DNA of 64,000 nt from Sanguibacter suarezii NBRC 16159 (GTDB lineage Bacteria; Actinomycetota; Actinomycetes; Actinomycetales; Cellulomonadaceae): positions 310,001 to 374,000 of the forward strand of contig NZ_BCRT01000021.1 in the NCBI RefSeq assembly GCF_001552735.1, given 5' to 3'. The position numbers and the translations under genes are program-made. Below, piece after piece: positions 40,631-49,788 of the stretch. Under the pieces are notes generated by a model. That model was not told the DNA's origin and did no database searches. It saw nothing but the letters and a program-made list of their open reading frames with translations. Numbering within the stretch: the first letter of the stretch is position 1; each line of letters starts with the position of its first letter.

Positions 40631-41658
40631 TCGTGCCCCCAAGACGCGAGCTTCACGGTGTCGATCCAAGGGCGGCCCGAGTTCTCAAGCGCGCTAACGT
40701 CTGCGTCGACCATCAACTTGGCAAGCTCGTGTCCATCAACAGTGGCCTTCCAGCCCAACTTTTCGGCCGCCTTGCTTGGGTCTCCAATGAGCGCATCGAC
40801 TTCGGTGGGGCGCAAGTACCGCTCATCGAACCTCACGTGATCCTCCCAGTTCAGCCCCACGTGCTCGAAGGCCGTCTCCAAGAAGTCGCGAACCGTGAGC
40901 CCGACGCCGGTGGCGAGTGCGTAATCGTCAGGCTCGTCGACCTGCAGCATGCGCCACATACCCTCAACATACTCGGCCGCGTAGCCCCAGTCTCGAATCG
41001 AGTCGATGTTACCGAGATACACATGCTCCTGCTGGCCGGCCTTAATCGCTGCTACAGCACGTGTGATCTTTCGAGTGACAAACGTCTCTCCACGGCGAGG
41101 CGACTCATGGTTGAACAAGATGCCGTTTACGGCGTACAAGCCATACGCTTCCCGATAATTCTTGGTAATCCAGTAGCTGTAGAGCTTAGCGGCCGCATAA
41201 GGAGATCGGGGATAAAACTGCGTGGTCTCACTCTGCGGAGGAGGGGTAGCGCCGAACAACTCGGAAGACGACGCTTGATAGAAGCGGGTAGCGATCCCCG
41301 AGAGTCGAACTGCTTCCAGGAGCCGTACCGTGCCGGTACCAGTGGTGTCTGCAGTATGCTCCGGCTCATCGAAGGACACGCGAACGTGCGACTGTGCGGC
41401 CAAATTGTATACCTCGTCCGGCCGGATCTCTGACATCAATGTGACGAGTCGAGAGCCATCACTCAGGTCGCCATAGTGAAGAAACAGCTTCGCGGCGGGA
41501 TCGTGGGGATCGACGTAGAGATGATCAATTCGAGCGGTATTAAACGTGGATGCCCGCCGAATCAGCCCATGAACCTCATAGCCCTTGCTAAGCAGCAGTT
41601 CCGCAAGGTAGGAACCATCCTGACCCGTGATTCCAGTAATCAACGCGCGCTTTGTCAT
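40627..41658 (-). CDS. gmd: GDP-mannose 4,6-dehydratase
   Basis: This is the first step from GDP-mannose to GDP-fucose or related 6-deoxyhexoses. The 343-residue product has the NAD-binding start [19 protein letters not shown], then [20 protein letters not shown], a [10 protein letters not shown] catalytic segment and [20 protein letters not shown]. Its ATG directly follows the stop of the WcaI-like glycosyltransferase (TGAATG). GC content is lower than in the flanking housekeeping genes. Confidence 0.96.
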   Translation of the reverse strand: MTKRALITGITGQDGSYLAELLLSKGYEVHGLIRRASTFNTARIDHLYVDPHDPAAKLFLHYGDLSDGSRLVTLMSEIRPDEVYNLAAQSHVRVSFDEPEHTADTTGTGTVRLLEAVRLSGIATRFYQASSSELFGATPPPQSETTQFYPRSPYAAAKLYSYWITKNYREAYGLYAVNGILFNHESPRRGETFVTRKITRAVAAIKAGQQEHVYLGNIDSIRDWGYAAEYVEGMWRMLQVDEPDDYALATGVGLTVRDFLETAFEHVGLNWEDHVRFDERYLRPTEVDALIGDPSKAAEKLGWKATVDGHELAKLMVDADVSALENSGRPWIDTVKLASWGHE

Positions 41659-42939
41659 TCAACTACTCACTTTATCTAGGGGGCGTGACGAACGGGACTC
41701 TGCCGTCAAAGAGTACAGCCAATCCTCGAACTGGTCCAGCGCCGCGCGCTCGGTCAAAACTTCCTCACGAAAGCGTCTTCCTGACTCCCCAAGAGCGCTG
41801 GCCAGGAGAGGGGTACGGCCCAGATCCTCAGCGGCAATCAACAACGCCAGCGGATCCCCTGCCTCGACCCGAATTCCACCTCCCGATGCAGCGATTTCGC
41901 TAGCTGTCGCTCCACCTGGCGCCGTGGCAGCGAGGACAGGAACACCAGTGGTGAAATACGAGGTCAACTTGCTTGGCACAGACATCTCTGCCACACCGAC
42001 CAACTCGTTCACGAGCAACACGTCGGCTGCCCGCATCATGTCCTGGTACTCGCGGTCTCCAACGCTGTCGATGAAGGAGATCTTCTCAAGCCCCGACGCG
42101 GATCGCTCGAGCGCGGGCCGTTGGTTACCATTCCCCAGGAGCACAAATTTTACCCTTGATGAGCGACTTTGAGCGAGCTTGGCAGCCTCGACGACATTTC
42201 CCAACCCTTGCTTCACGCCCATATTGCCTGTATGCAAGACGACAACATCGCTATCGCTCCAACCATAACGCGCACGGGTCGCCACTCGATTCACCGGAGC
42301 ATGATCCTCCAGGTGTGACCAGTTGCGTATCACACGAACCGACGATTGCTTGACCCCCATTACGTCAACCAGTTGACTTCGGAAGAGTTCGTGAATGACC
42401 ACCACGCCGTTTGCGAGTCGCAAAGTCCGCGATTCGAACTTCGCAAGAATACCAGCAAAACGTCCGTTTAGCTGGCCCGTTTCCTGTGCGCCTTTTGAGT
42501 AAATATCTTGGATCCAAAATCCGATCACTGGCCGTCTGTATTTAAATCGGAAGAACCCCGATGCAATCGACGAAGATATTAGCGCCGGGCTCGTTGCAAT
42601 AACGACGTCAGCGCCCTTCCATCCTTTGAGTCCGGCTTGGACACCAAAGATTACTTCCATAGCTACGCGCGAGGCTAAAGTCGGACTAGCCGGGATTGGA
42701 TGACGGAATCGCGTCACATGGACCCCATCAATAACCTCGCTTCGCCGACGACCTCTGTAGCCTTCAACAAGCTTCCATTGGGGGTAGTGGGGCAAGCCCG
42801 CCAACACTCGAACCTCATGCCCCCTTTGCGAGAGCCCCTCGGCGAGCCCCGCTGTATAGGGAGCGCTACCACTGGGTTCAGGTCGGTAGTTCAGACCAAT
42901 TATTAGGATTCGGAGCGGTGCGGGTTTCATTGCCTGCAT
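41659..42939 (-). CDS. WcaI-like family 4 glycosyltransferase
   Basis: A GT-B glycosyltransferase of 426 residues, most like the colanic-acid WcaI group. Features are ILIIGLNYRPEPSGSAPYTA at the N-terminus, WIQDIYSKGAQETGQL, the donor-site segment VVLHTGNMGVKQGLGNVVEA and PSKLTSYFTTGVPVLAATAP near the C-terminus. Coupling to gmd and fcl suggests that it may transfer fucose, but the donor cannot be read from sequence. The start is ATG 42939 or ATG 42930; TACAAT lies 7 nt before the latter. Confidence 0.85.
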   Translation of the reverse strand: MQAMKPAPLRILIIGLNYRPEPSGSAPYTAGLAEGLSQRGHEVRVLAGLPHYPQWKLVEGYRGRRRSEVIDGVHVTRFRHPIPASPTLASRVAMEVIFGVQAGLKGWKGADVVIATSPALISSSIASGFFRFKYRRPVIGFWIQDIYSKGAQETGQLNGRFAGILAKFESRTLRLANGVVVIHELFRSQLVDVMGVKQSSVRVIRNWSHLEDHAPVNRVATRARYGWSDSDVVVLHTGNMGVKQGLGNVVEAAKLAQSRSSRVKFVLLGNGNQRPALERSASGLEKISFIDSVGDREYQDMMRAADVLLVNELVGVAEMSVPSKLTSYFTTGVPVLAATAPGGATASEIAASGGGIRVEAGDPLALLIAAEDLGRTPLLASALGESGRRFREEVLTERAALDQFEDWLYSLTAESRSSRPLDKVSS

Positions 42940-43260
42940 TGTACACGAAACTAGACGAGCCGGAGACGCTCATTGGCAGGACGCGCGATGCTGCCACACG
43001 TCTCCAGACGGCAGCGATTCAGCGACGAAGAGCCGAGCGTTAGTCGCCTAGATCGCCCTGGTCCCCAGGGTTTAGCAGAGACACGCGGTTGAGCGCAGTG
43101 AGGCGTTTTAATGTCGTACACGAGCAGCTTCGAGATAGTGAGCCCAAGTACACGCGTGCAATAGCTCTTCGCAGTTGAGAGTGCAGCGGGGTCAGGCGTG
43201 GCGGTCCCGGGATCGGCGCCTCGGCACAGTCGCCAAGTAGGGCCGTAGCCGGTGGGTTGT
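42940..43260. other. Gene-free spacer before the ISL3 element
   Basis: 321 bp with no credible coding region. It should hold the promoter of the WcaI-like gene (a possible TACAAT at its edge) and probably debris from earlier insertions; I could not assign the sequence to any known element. Confidence 0.5.
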
Positions 43261-44724
43261 GGCTCTTGCAATCGAGGGTGTAGTCGGGGGCAGGCCAGCC
43301 GCGGCGTGTCGTTGAGCAGGTAGCGGTCGAGGTCTTCCGATGATGGAGGTTCTCACACTGCCTATCCGGAAGACGTGTCTGACTGTGCGTCTTGGGATGG
43401 CTGGTCTGGGACCTGCTGTCGCTACCTTCACATGCCCTGACCTGAGCACATTCTGTCGCCTCGACGAGTTGGGCCTCGAAGCCGTTGGGCAGCACCTCGG
43501 GCCTGACCGGGCGGTGTTGGCGTGCCGGGTCACCGAACCTGATCAGTGGTGCCGGCGGTGCAGGTGCGAGGGGATCTCTCGAGAGAGCGTCACTCGTGAG
43601 CTCGCGCACGAACCTCTGGGTTGGCGCCCGGCCACGCTCGTGCTCACGGTGCGCCGCTACCAGTGCGCGGGCTTCTCTCATGTGTGGCGTTAGTACACCA
43701 GCGCCGCGGCCGAGCCGCGTTCGAAGATCTCCCGTCGCGGTCTTCGCTGGGCATTGGAAGGCCTGGTCGTGCAACATCTGACGGTCACCGGGGTAGCCGA
43801 AGGCCTCGCGGTTGCCTGGAACGCCGCCAACACCGCTGTCTTGGCCGAAGGTCGTCGCCTCCTGATTGCCGATCCCCACCGCTTCGAAGCAGTGACGACG
43901 ATCGGGGTCGACGAGCACGTCTGGCGACATGTCCGCCGGGGCGAGAAGTACGTCACCGTCATTGTCGACCTGACCCCGATCCGCGAGAAGACGAGCCCCG
44001 CCCGGCTCTTGGACACGGTCGAAGGCCGATCCAAGGCCGTGTTCAAACAGTGGCTCGCCGACCGCCCTAATCTCTGGCGGGCCGGCGTTGAGGTCGTCGT
44101 TGTGGACGGCTTCACCGGGTTCAAGATGGCGGCCGCCGAAGAGTTGCCCGACGCGGTCCCAGTCATAGACCCGTTCCACGTCGTCCGCCTCGCGGGCGAC
44201 GCGTTGGACCGCTGCCGCCGACGGGTTCAGCGCGATCTGCACTGCCACCGCGGACGTCGAGACGACCCGCTCTACCGCGCTCGCCGGATCCTGCACACCG
44301 GCGCCGACCTACTCCCCGAACGCCAACAGGCACGCCTGCACTCCGTGTTCGCTGACGACGAGCACGTGGAGGTCGAAGCGACCTGGGGCACCTACCAGGC
44401 GATGGTCGCGGCCTACCAGGAACCCGACCGCGCCCGTGGCCGCGACCTCATGCAAGCCCTGATCGACACGGTCAGCTCCAGCGTTCCCACCGCATTGACG
44501 GACATCGTCACGCTCGGGCGCACGCTGAAGAAATGAGCAGCCGACATCCTGGCCTACTTCGATCGCCCCGGCACCAGCAACGGACCCCGGAGGCGATCAA
44601 CGGCCGCCTCGAGCACCTCCGCGGCTCCTCCCTCGGCCTCCGCAACCTCACCAACTACATCGCCAGATCACTCCTGGAGACCGGCGGATTCAGACCGCTC
44701 CTACACTCTGGATTGCAATGAGCC
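43261..44724 (+). mobile_element. Decayed ISL3-family insertion sequence
   Basis: Terminal inverted repeats are visible: GGCTCTTGCAATCGAGGGTG at 43261 and, reversed, GGCTCATTGCAATCCAGAGT at 44724, continuing to TAG at about 23-24 bp with one indel. Total length is about 1.46 kb. No 8-bp target duplication is visible. The transposase is broken (see pseudogene). Confidence 0.85.
43397..44721 (+). pseudogene. ISL3 transposase, inactivated
   Basis: Reading along the plus strand gives an ISL3-type transposase: FCRLDELGLEAVG, HEPLGWRPATLVLTVRRYQC, GVDEHVWRHVRRGEKYVTVI, VVVVDGFTGFKMAAAEELPD, IDPFHVVRLAGDALDRCRRR, EVEATWGTYQAMVAAYQEP, INGRLEHLRGSSLGLRNLTN. Three lesions break it. A TAG at 43691-43693 follows HVWR, where related proteins have Gln. 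A TGA at 44534-44536 follows TLKK, where Arg is expected. A one-base deletion near 44588 lies between NGP and EAIN. One zinc-binding Cys is also lost (CAGFSHVW instead of CxGCxHVW). Confidence 0.88.
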
Positions 44725-45169
44725 CTCAAACCCTTAGGAGACACGCCCTAGGCCCAGGTCAGAGTCGCCGAGCAGGTCCTCTACTTCCCCGGCGGGGTCT
44801 AGGTCGCCCAGCTGCGACGCACGCGCACAGAGAAGGGCAAGAAGAGCGTCGAGTCGTCTACGTCATCACCTCGATGACCGCCCACGAGGCCTCACCCGAT
44901 CAGATTGCGACCTTGGTCAAAGGGCATTGCTCCATCGAAAACCGGCTGCACTTGGCCCGAGATGTCACCCTCGACGAAGACAGTTCCCAAATCCGCACCG
45001 GCAACGTACCCCCCCGCGTCATGGCGACCTTGCGCTCGTCAGCGATCAGTCGCATCCGCCTCGCCGGCCACGCCAACACCGCCCAGCCCCTGCGACATCA
45101 TGCCCGCGACGCCACCAGGCCCATCACGCTCCTGCTGACCTGCTGAAACACGACTTTGCCGAGGCCCTG
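44725..45169 (+). pseudogene. ISAs1-family transposase remnant (C-terminal part)
   Basis: The plus strand encodes the end of an ISAs1/H-repeat transposase: AEQVLYFPGG, then after a frameshift VYVITSMTAHEASPDQIATL, VKGHCSIENRLHLARDVTLD, EDSSQIRTGNVPPRVMATLR and HHARDATRPITLLLTC. An in-frame stop and at least one frameshift are present and the N-terminal two-thirds is missing. The element end is most likely the ...GCCGAGGCCCTG sequence at about 45169. Its left side was lost at the junction with the ISL3 element. Confidence 0.8.
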
Positions 45170-45845
45170 CAGTTTCGGGGCCCTGACACTGAGGGCGCGG
45201 CCATGGTCGGGAACCAAATACGCCCCTACGAAGCGCCAACTTAGCCAGCCGCTTCAATCCGGGCTTCACGCTCGCCATCCCGTGACGCAGATAATAGGTC
45301 AGCGGAACGTGGCTCTGAACGCGCATCGAAGACGGTGAGACTGAAAGGTCAAATGCGGTAGCTACACGATCAGCGATCAGCAACTGGCCGAGCGCCGTGG
45401 GATGGATACGGTCTGGACCGAGCAGTAGGGCACCACTGAGGGTGCCGTCGACGACGACCACTCCGGTGCCAACCTCCGTCGCGGCGCGCCGAAGTGCGGC
45501 TGTGTGATCAGCGGATCTCACCGTAATTACGGCGATCTGGTTGGCTACCCCTTGGAGCCGGTGCAAGATCAAGGAGGCATTCGCCTGGAGTATTTCCGGC
45601 GGAATCCCCTGGAGGGCATCATTCGTACCGACCGAGACGACCGCATAGTCGTAGGTGGTAGCGACCAGGAAGGCTAGCTCGGCTGCGACCACCTCGGAGG
45701 TGGCTCCTCCCCGTCCATAACGGGTGTACGAGCAGTCCGCGGCTTCGGCAACCCAGTGCCCGAAACCCATCGAAGGGATGTTCGCTAACGGGACGGTGAA
45801 CCCATTTACGATGCTGTCGCCAAGAGCGACCAGGCTACCGGCCAT
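45039..45845 (-). CDS. SGNH/GDSL hydrolase with IS-derived C-terminal tail
   Basis: An SGNH-fold esterase that could add to or remove acetyl groups from polysaccharide. Block I is LVALGDSIVNG (nucleophile Ser), block III SVGTNDALQG and block V DRIHPTALGQ (catalytic Asp/His). No signal peptide is present. Of 268 residues, the last 42 or so (from GPRQSRVSAG) are encoded by antisense ISAs1 sequence beyond the element end at about 45169. The natural C-terminus has thus been replaced. The catalytic core is complete, so activity may remain. It overlaps the rhamnosyltransferase-like gene by 11 bp. Confidence 0.8.
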   Translation of the reverse strand: MAGSLVALGDSIVNGFTVPLANIPSMGFGHWVAEAADCSYTRYGRGGATSEVVAAELAFLVATTYDYAVVSVGTNDALQGIPPEILQANASLILHRLQGVANQIAVITVRSADHTAALRRAATEVGTGVVVVDGTLSGALLLGPDRIHPTALGQLLIADRVATAFDLSVSPSSMRVQSHVPLTYYLRHGMASVKPGLKRLAKLALRRGVFGSRPWPRPQCQGPETAGPRQSRVSAGQQERDGPGGVAGMMSQGLGGVGVAGEADATDR

Positions 45846-46689
45846 GGGCGGCGCCCCTTAGTACGTTATTGACGCGCGCCCCGACAACCTTCGCTGCCCA
45901 GACCATACGACTTGGCTTCTGTACTATACGGACACCGAGGCGCCAAATAGACGTTACCTGGCTGCGCAGCAACTCGAGGCGTCCGACCAATGCCGCGTTG
46001 ACCGTCACTGTAAACCGCTCCGCAAGGAGTCCCGGTCGCGCCCTGATGCCTTGCACCGTGTTTGCGATGTTCCGGTCGTGCACCGCCTGCAACCACATGG
46101 GCTCAACAGCAACCTGAGTGACGGGCCCATGCGTCGCGAGGCGGTCATGCCAGTCGACGTACACCCCCACTGCATCCTCACGACGCTCGATAAGAGTCAT
46201 GAAAGCATTCGACGGATCGGAGCGATGGAAGAGCCGACCATCGTCGGCCATCTGGAGGCCGTTTGTAAAGTTGATGAACTCGCGATCCTGGCCCGTGAAC
46301 TGTCCCTGCACACGCACGACGAAGCCATCAGCGATCGCATCGTCGTTGTCAAGACGCGTTGTAAGGATGTGGACAGCCTCTGACCTTGCTGTTGCGGGAG
46401 CGACGAGGTCAGCCGCTGTGGGCATACCCGAGATCCAGATCGGCTCAAAGCCGCAGCCGACTTTAGAAAGCCGAGAGATCTCATCATCGAACCAGTCCTC
46501 TCGCTCCTCGTCCAGCAAGATCAGCCATCGGAAGTCACCGGATTGCGATGAGACAGACGGAAGACATACACGCTCGAAATAGCCGAGTCGGTGACGAAGC
46601 CACGACTCGGGTGCTGGATCCGCACCGTAGCGCAAGTTGAACCGCGTGAGTATGAAGTGGTCGTATGCTGCGGACATGCGGTCCACCAT
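45835..46689 (-). CDS. Putative rhamnosyltransferase-like glycosyltransferase
   Basis: A 284-residue GT-A-like protein resembling the putative rhamnosyl transferase family. It has FILTRFNLRYGADPAPESWL, RVCLPSVSSQSGDFRWLILL, DEEREDWF and the DxD-like HILTTRLDNDDAIADGFV. The sugar is not provable. ATG 46689 has GAGG 7 nt upstream; ATG 46677 is an in-frame alternative. It is upstream of and overlapping the SGNH gene. Its own promoter region is cut by an IS3 remnant that begins about 60 bp away, so expression may now depend on IS-derived sequence. Confidence 0.78.
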   Translation of the reverse strand: MVDRMSAAYDHFILTRFNLRYGADPAPESWLRHRLGYFERVCLPSVSSQSGDFRWLILLDEEREDWFDDEISRLSKVGCGFEPIWISGMPTAADLVAPATARSEAVHILTTRLDNDDAIADGFVVRVQGQFTGQDREFINFTNGLQMADDGRLFHRSDPSNAFMTLIERREDAVGVYVDWHDRLATHGPVTQVAVEPMWLQAVHDRNIANTVQGIRARPGLLAERFTVTVNAALVGRLELLRSQVTSIWRLGVRIVQKPSRMVWAAKVVGARVNNVLRGAAHGR

Positions 46690-46746
46690 ATCTGGTCCTC
46701 GTATCGGCAGGTACCACCACGGTGCGCTCAGGCCCTCGGGCGACGT

Positions 46747-46895
46747 GGGGTCTGCTGCACGAATCGGCGACAGTTCGTTTCAGGCTGCGAGTGCTACCTG
46801 AGTGGTCATGATGGCTTCGTATTCGATGGGGGTCAATCGGCCGAGGCGGGCTTGGCTGCGGCGGCGGCAGGTGCGTTCGATCCAGGTGATGATCG
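46747..46895 (-). pseudogene. IS3-family transposase remnant (C-terminal end)
   Basis: About 35 codons on the minus strand, ending 46780, encode the end of an IS3-family OrfB: IITWIERTCRRRSQARLGRL, then TPIEYEAIMTTQVALAA. The following bases to about 46747 (a TGCTGCACGAATCGGCGACA-type end) look like its terminal repeat. The rest was displaced by the IS5 fragment that abuts it. Confidence 0.72.
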
Positions 46896-47138
46896 CTAGG
46901 GCGTGTCTCCTGATGTGCGGAGCCAAACGATGATGGCTCCCAGGACTGCTACGCCGCGGTAGATGACAGCGAGTTTGTCGTAGCGGGTGGCCAGGCAACG
47001 CCATTGTTTGAGAACGGCGAAGGAGCGTTCGACGACGTTGCGGTTCTTGTAGAGGACGGGGTCGTAGCTGACGGGTCGTCCCCCGCGCGATCCGCGCCGG
47101 GTGCAATTGGCGCGTTGGTCGCGCGGCTCGGGAACGAC
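46896..47138 (-). pseudogene. IS5-family transposase remnant (C-terminal part)
   Basis: On the minus strand the frame reads VVPEPRDQRANCTRRGSRGG, then RPVSYDPVLYKNRNVVERSF, AVLKQWRCLATRYDKLAVIY and RGVAVLGAIIVWLRTSGDTP, followed by TAG at 46896-46898. This is the C-terminal third of an IS5-type DDE transposase. It has no start codon and is cut at 47138 by the end of the intact IS3 element. Confidence 0.82.
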
Positions 47139-47153
47139 TGTCTCGTACCGGGT

Positions 47154-48011
47154 TTAGTGGAGGCTCGGAACTGACGCTTCGACGGTAGCCGAGGCGGGGT
47201 TGTGACGGTAGTGGTTGGTCTCATGTTCGGCGGGTGGGATCAGGCCGATCTCCCCGTGTAGGCGTCGGTGGTTGAACCAGTCGATGTACTCGGCTGTGGC
47301 GATCTCGAGGTCGTCGATGCCGTTCCACGGGCCTTTGTTGCGGACGAGCTCGGCTTTGAACAGGGAGTTGAAGGCCTCGGCGAGGGCGTTGTCGTAGGAG
47401 TCGCCTGTCGTGCCGACCGATGCGACGGCGCATGCTTCGGCGAGGCGCTGGGTGTAGCGAATAGCGACATATTGAACGCCTCGATCGCTGTGATGCGTCA
47501 GGCCCGACAGGTCGCGGCCTTCGCGTTTGCGGGTCCAGATCCCCATCTCCAGGGCGTCCAGGGCGAGGTCAGTGCGCAGCGACGTCGACAACTGCCAGCC
47601 GACCATGCGCCGGGAGAACACGTCGGTGACGAACGCCGCGTAGACCCACCCGGTGAAGGTCCGGCAGTAGGTGATGTCGGCGACCCACAGCTGGTCGAGT
47701 GCGGTCGCGGTGAACGCTCGCTTGACCAGGTCCGGACGGTCGTCAGGGCCGCGGCCAGGGACGGTCGTGCGTGGCCCCTTCACCCGGCTGATCCCACGCA
47801 GCCCAGCCGTTTTCATGAGCCGGCCGACCGTGCAGCGCGCCACCGCGCGTCCTTGCCGATGGAGTTCGGCGTGGACTTTGCGGATTCCGTAGACACCGTC
47901 GTTGGCCGTGTTGACCTCCTCTATGACCGCGGTCATAGAGGTATCTGAGGCCGAACGCGCCGAGGGTGGGCGCGCCCTGGCCGCGTAGTACGTGCTCGGG
48001 GCGACCTGCAA
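47154..48011 (-). CDS. IS3-family transposase OrfB (DDE integrase)
   Basis: The catalytic half of an IS3 transposase. The first 60 residues include the HTH_21-type domain (YGIRKVHAELHRQGRAVARC). The rve-type DDE core has the Asp in LWVADITYC, the Asp in LTHHSDRGVQY and the Glu in NALAEAFNSLFKAEL, so it looks active. The annotated ATG gives 285 residues. The frame is open further upstream (VAYIEATKDEFGVEPICTAL) and overlaps the end of OrfA, so the working enzyme is presumably an OrfAB fusion made by programmed frameshifting. Confidence 0.9.
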   Translation of the reverse strand: MQVAPSTYYAARARPPSARSASDTSMTAVIEEVNTANDGVYGIRKVHAELHRQGRAVARCTVGRLMKTAGLRGISRVKGPRTTVPGRGPDDRPDLVKRAFTATALDQLWVADITYCRTFTGWVYAAFVTDVFSRRMVGWQLSTSLRTDLALDALEMGIWTRKREGRDLSGLTHHSDRGVQYVAIRYTQRLAEACAVASVGTTGDSYDNALAEAFNSLFKAELVRNKGPWNGIDDLEIATAEYIDWFNHRRLHGEIGLIPPAEHETNHYRHNPASATVEASVPSLH

Positions 48012-48067
48012 CGCCGTGCAGATCGGCTCGACCCCGAACTCGTCCTTGGTGGCCTCGATGTAGGCGA

Positions 48068-48397
48068 CTACCTGGTGTGTGGGCGGTCGAGCTCCGCCGC
48101 GAAGAAAGCCGACGCCGACTTCAAGATCGCGTTCGCCCGGCGCAGCTCACGATTCTCACGCTCCAGTTCAAGAAGACGCTGCGCATCCGCCGTCGATGTG
48201 CCCGGCCGATCCCCCTCATCGATCTCAGCCTGATTGACCCATCCTCGCAGCGTCTCAGGGTTGATCCCCAACTGCTCCGCGACGCGGCGCACAGCGCCAG
48301 GCCGGGCTGCCGGGTCTCGCCGGGCATCCACGGCCATCCTGATCGCTCGTTCCCGAAGCTCCTCGGGGTACTTCCTCGGTGCTGCCATGACACTCAT
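48068..48397 (-). CDS. IS3-family transposase OrfA (HTH protein)
   Basis: The DNA-binding half of the IS3 transposase, 109 residues. It has a helix-turn-helix (RKYPEELRERAIRMAVDARR, VRRVAEQLGINPETLRGWVN) and a leucine-zipper-like coil (AQRLLELERENRELRRANAI, LKSASAFFAAELDRP). It ends TR at the overlap with the OrfB frame. ATG 48397 or ATG 48388 (MAAPRKYPEE) are both possible. Confidence 0.9.
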   Translation of the reverse strand: MSVMAAPRKYPEELRERAIRMAVDARRDPAARPGAVRRVAEQLGINPETLRGWVNQAEIDEGDRPGTSTADAQRLLELERENRELRRANAILKSASAFFAAELDRPHTR

Positions 48398-48489
48398 CCT
48401 TTCGTGGAATGAGAGCCTCCATCAAACCCGGTACGAGACACCCTGCGCCCCACGCCCGCACTATGACACCAAGAAGGCCTTGGCGCGAG

Positions 48490-49788
48490 TCAGGTCCGAT
48501 GTGAGCGTAGTTCAGAACATCCTTCCGCAGCGGGACCGATAGAAATCGAGATCGCCATGACAAGCAGCAGCCAGCCGCCAGCCTGCCACTGAATAGGCTG
48601 AGAAAAGACTGCGGTAACCAGGAACATAACTAGTGGCATTAAGCCGAATGGATGGCGAACCGCAATCAGGACTGTTAGCACCAGCGCAATTGAGAGAGTC
48701 GCGGCTAGAGTTGGAGAATGCTGAAAAGCGACAATAAGGTTAATGTTCCCAAGCGAAGCAGACGTTGCCGCAGTCGACTCGAAAATCCCGCGGTCGGAGA
48801 CGGATTCTGGTGCCAGCGAGCCCTTTTCCGAGATCAATCGCATCGAGAACCACAAGCCCACCGCGAGCAGCCCCAACCCGGCGAGCATCGCCAACAACGG
48901 TTGCCGACCCCTCTTCGATAGCCACAGGCACACATAAAGGGCCAAACCCGCAAGGAAGGCGACATACACCCCAAAAGATTGTGTGGCTAGCGCAACGAAA
49001 GAAAGCGAGATTACAGCAAGGATCCTATGCGCCCTTCGCTGGAGAAGAGTCAAAGCAGCCGTCAGCAATGGAATGAGGAGAAAAACGGTCAACCCAGGCT
49101 CACCGACCAGTGGGGCGAATCTGCGCGTGCCCTCGATAAGAGGTGGACCGGCGCTAGAAAGAGTTACGGGGGCATACACAAACACCAGCCGTTCGCCCAC
49201 CTCGACCACCCGGGCGGGACCACTTGGAAAGCCGGTGATAACCGTCGTAAAATACGAAAAGGCGAGCGTCCCAAGGACCAGAGATAATCCCCGACAGGCG
49301 TCTCGAGTAAAATCCGTCCGTTGCATCACGAGCATTGCACATATGCCGATCAAGACATAAAGAGCCCCAACTTGCGCTTGACCAACTAGAAGCATCGCAA
49401 TGAAGCAGCAAGAAAAGACGCCAGCAACGGCAACGGATGTAGCTAAACGAGGGCTCTTCGCGGCCGGATATGTACAGATGATGACCAATAGCCCCGCCGC
49501 CCCGCAAAGCGCCACCAATAGCGAGCTTTCGCCGAACACTCCCGGCGGGATTCCTAGAATGCAAAGCGCAGCAAGCGTTCCACGAACGCCACATATTACG
49601 GCGGAGAGCAGTATGAAGGCCGCAACCAGCAGCGATTGTGCTATCAGCACATCGCCGCCCATCGTCACTGCCACAACTGCGCCAACAATCGCGAGCACGC
49701 AACCCGACAGGAAGTACGGGCGGCTGACAACGCGGCGCAAATAGATGTCGCGTCTCCCGTCGATCAATCTTGGTTCAGAGCGAGTCAT
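48490..49788 (-). CDS. Polytopic membrane protein, candidate Wzy-type polysaccharide polymerase
   Basis: A very hydrophobic protein with about ten transmembrane segments and one longer extracytoplasmic loop (about residues 175-230, containing RVVEVGERLVFVYAPVTLSS, then FAPLVGEPG). That topology and the setting beside a flippase and glycosyltransferases fit a Wzy or O-antigen-ligase-like enzyme; sequence alone does not prove it. ATG 49788 is chosen; TTG 49803 is also open. The stop lies 50 bp from the end of the IS3 element, so the C-terminus may have been shortened. Confidence 0.7.
   Translation of the reverse strand: MTRSEPRLIDGRRDIYLRRVVSRPYFLSGCVLAIVGAVVAVTMGGDVLIAQSLLVAAFILLSAVICGVRGTLAALCILGIPPGVFGESSLLVALCGAAGLLVIICTYPAAKSPRLATSVAVAGVFSCCFIAMLLVGQAQVGALYVLIGICAMLVMQRTDFTRDACRGLSLVLGTLAFSYFTTVITGFPSGPARVVEVGERLVFVYAPVTLSSAGPPLIEGTRRFAPLVGEPGLTVFLLIPLLTAALTLLQRRAHRILAVISLSFVALATQSFGVYVAFLAGLALYVCLWLSKRGRQPLLAMLAGLGLLAVGLWFSMRLISEKGSLAPESVSDRGIFESTAATSASLGNINLIVAFQHSPTLAATLSIALVLTVLIAVRHPFGLMPLVMFLVTAVFSQPIQWQAGGWLLLVMAISISIGPAAEGCSELRSHRT

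Larger units (their letters stand above)
47139..48440 (-). mobile_element. Apparently intact IS3-family insertion sequence
   Basis: A 1302-bp element bounded by near-perfect inverted repeats: TGTCTCGTACCGGGTTTAGT at 47139 and, reversed, TGTCTCGTACCGGGTTTGAT at 48440 (2 differences in about 28 bp). It contains orfA and orfB of IS3 type. Flanking bases (GGAACGAC and CCCTGCGC) show no target duplication, which suggests rearrangement between copies after insertion. Confidence 0.88.

Noticed and set aside
43040-44296. A 418-residue minus-strand frame across the ISL3 element
   Set aside because: Lies opposite the recognisable transposase fragments and has no coding-like features of its own.
43253-44733. 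Target-site duplication for the ISL3 element
   Set aside because: The 8 bp on either side (TGGGTTGT and CTCAAACC) do not match, so none is claimed.
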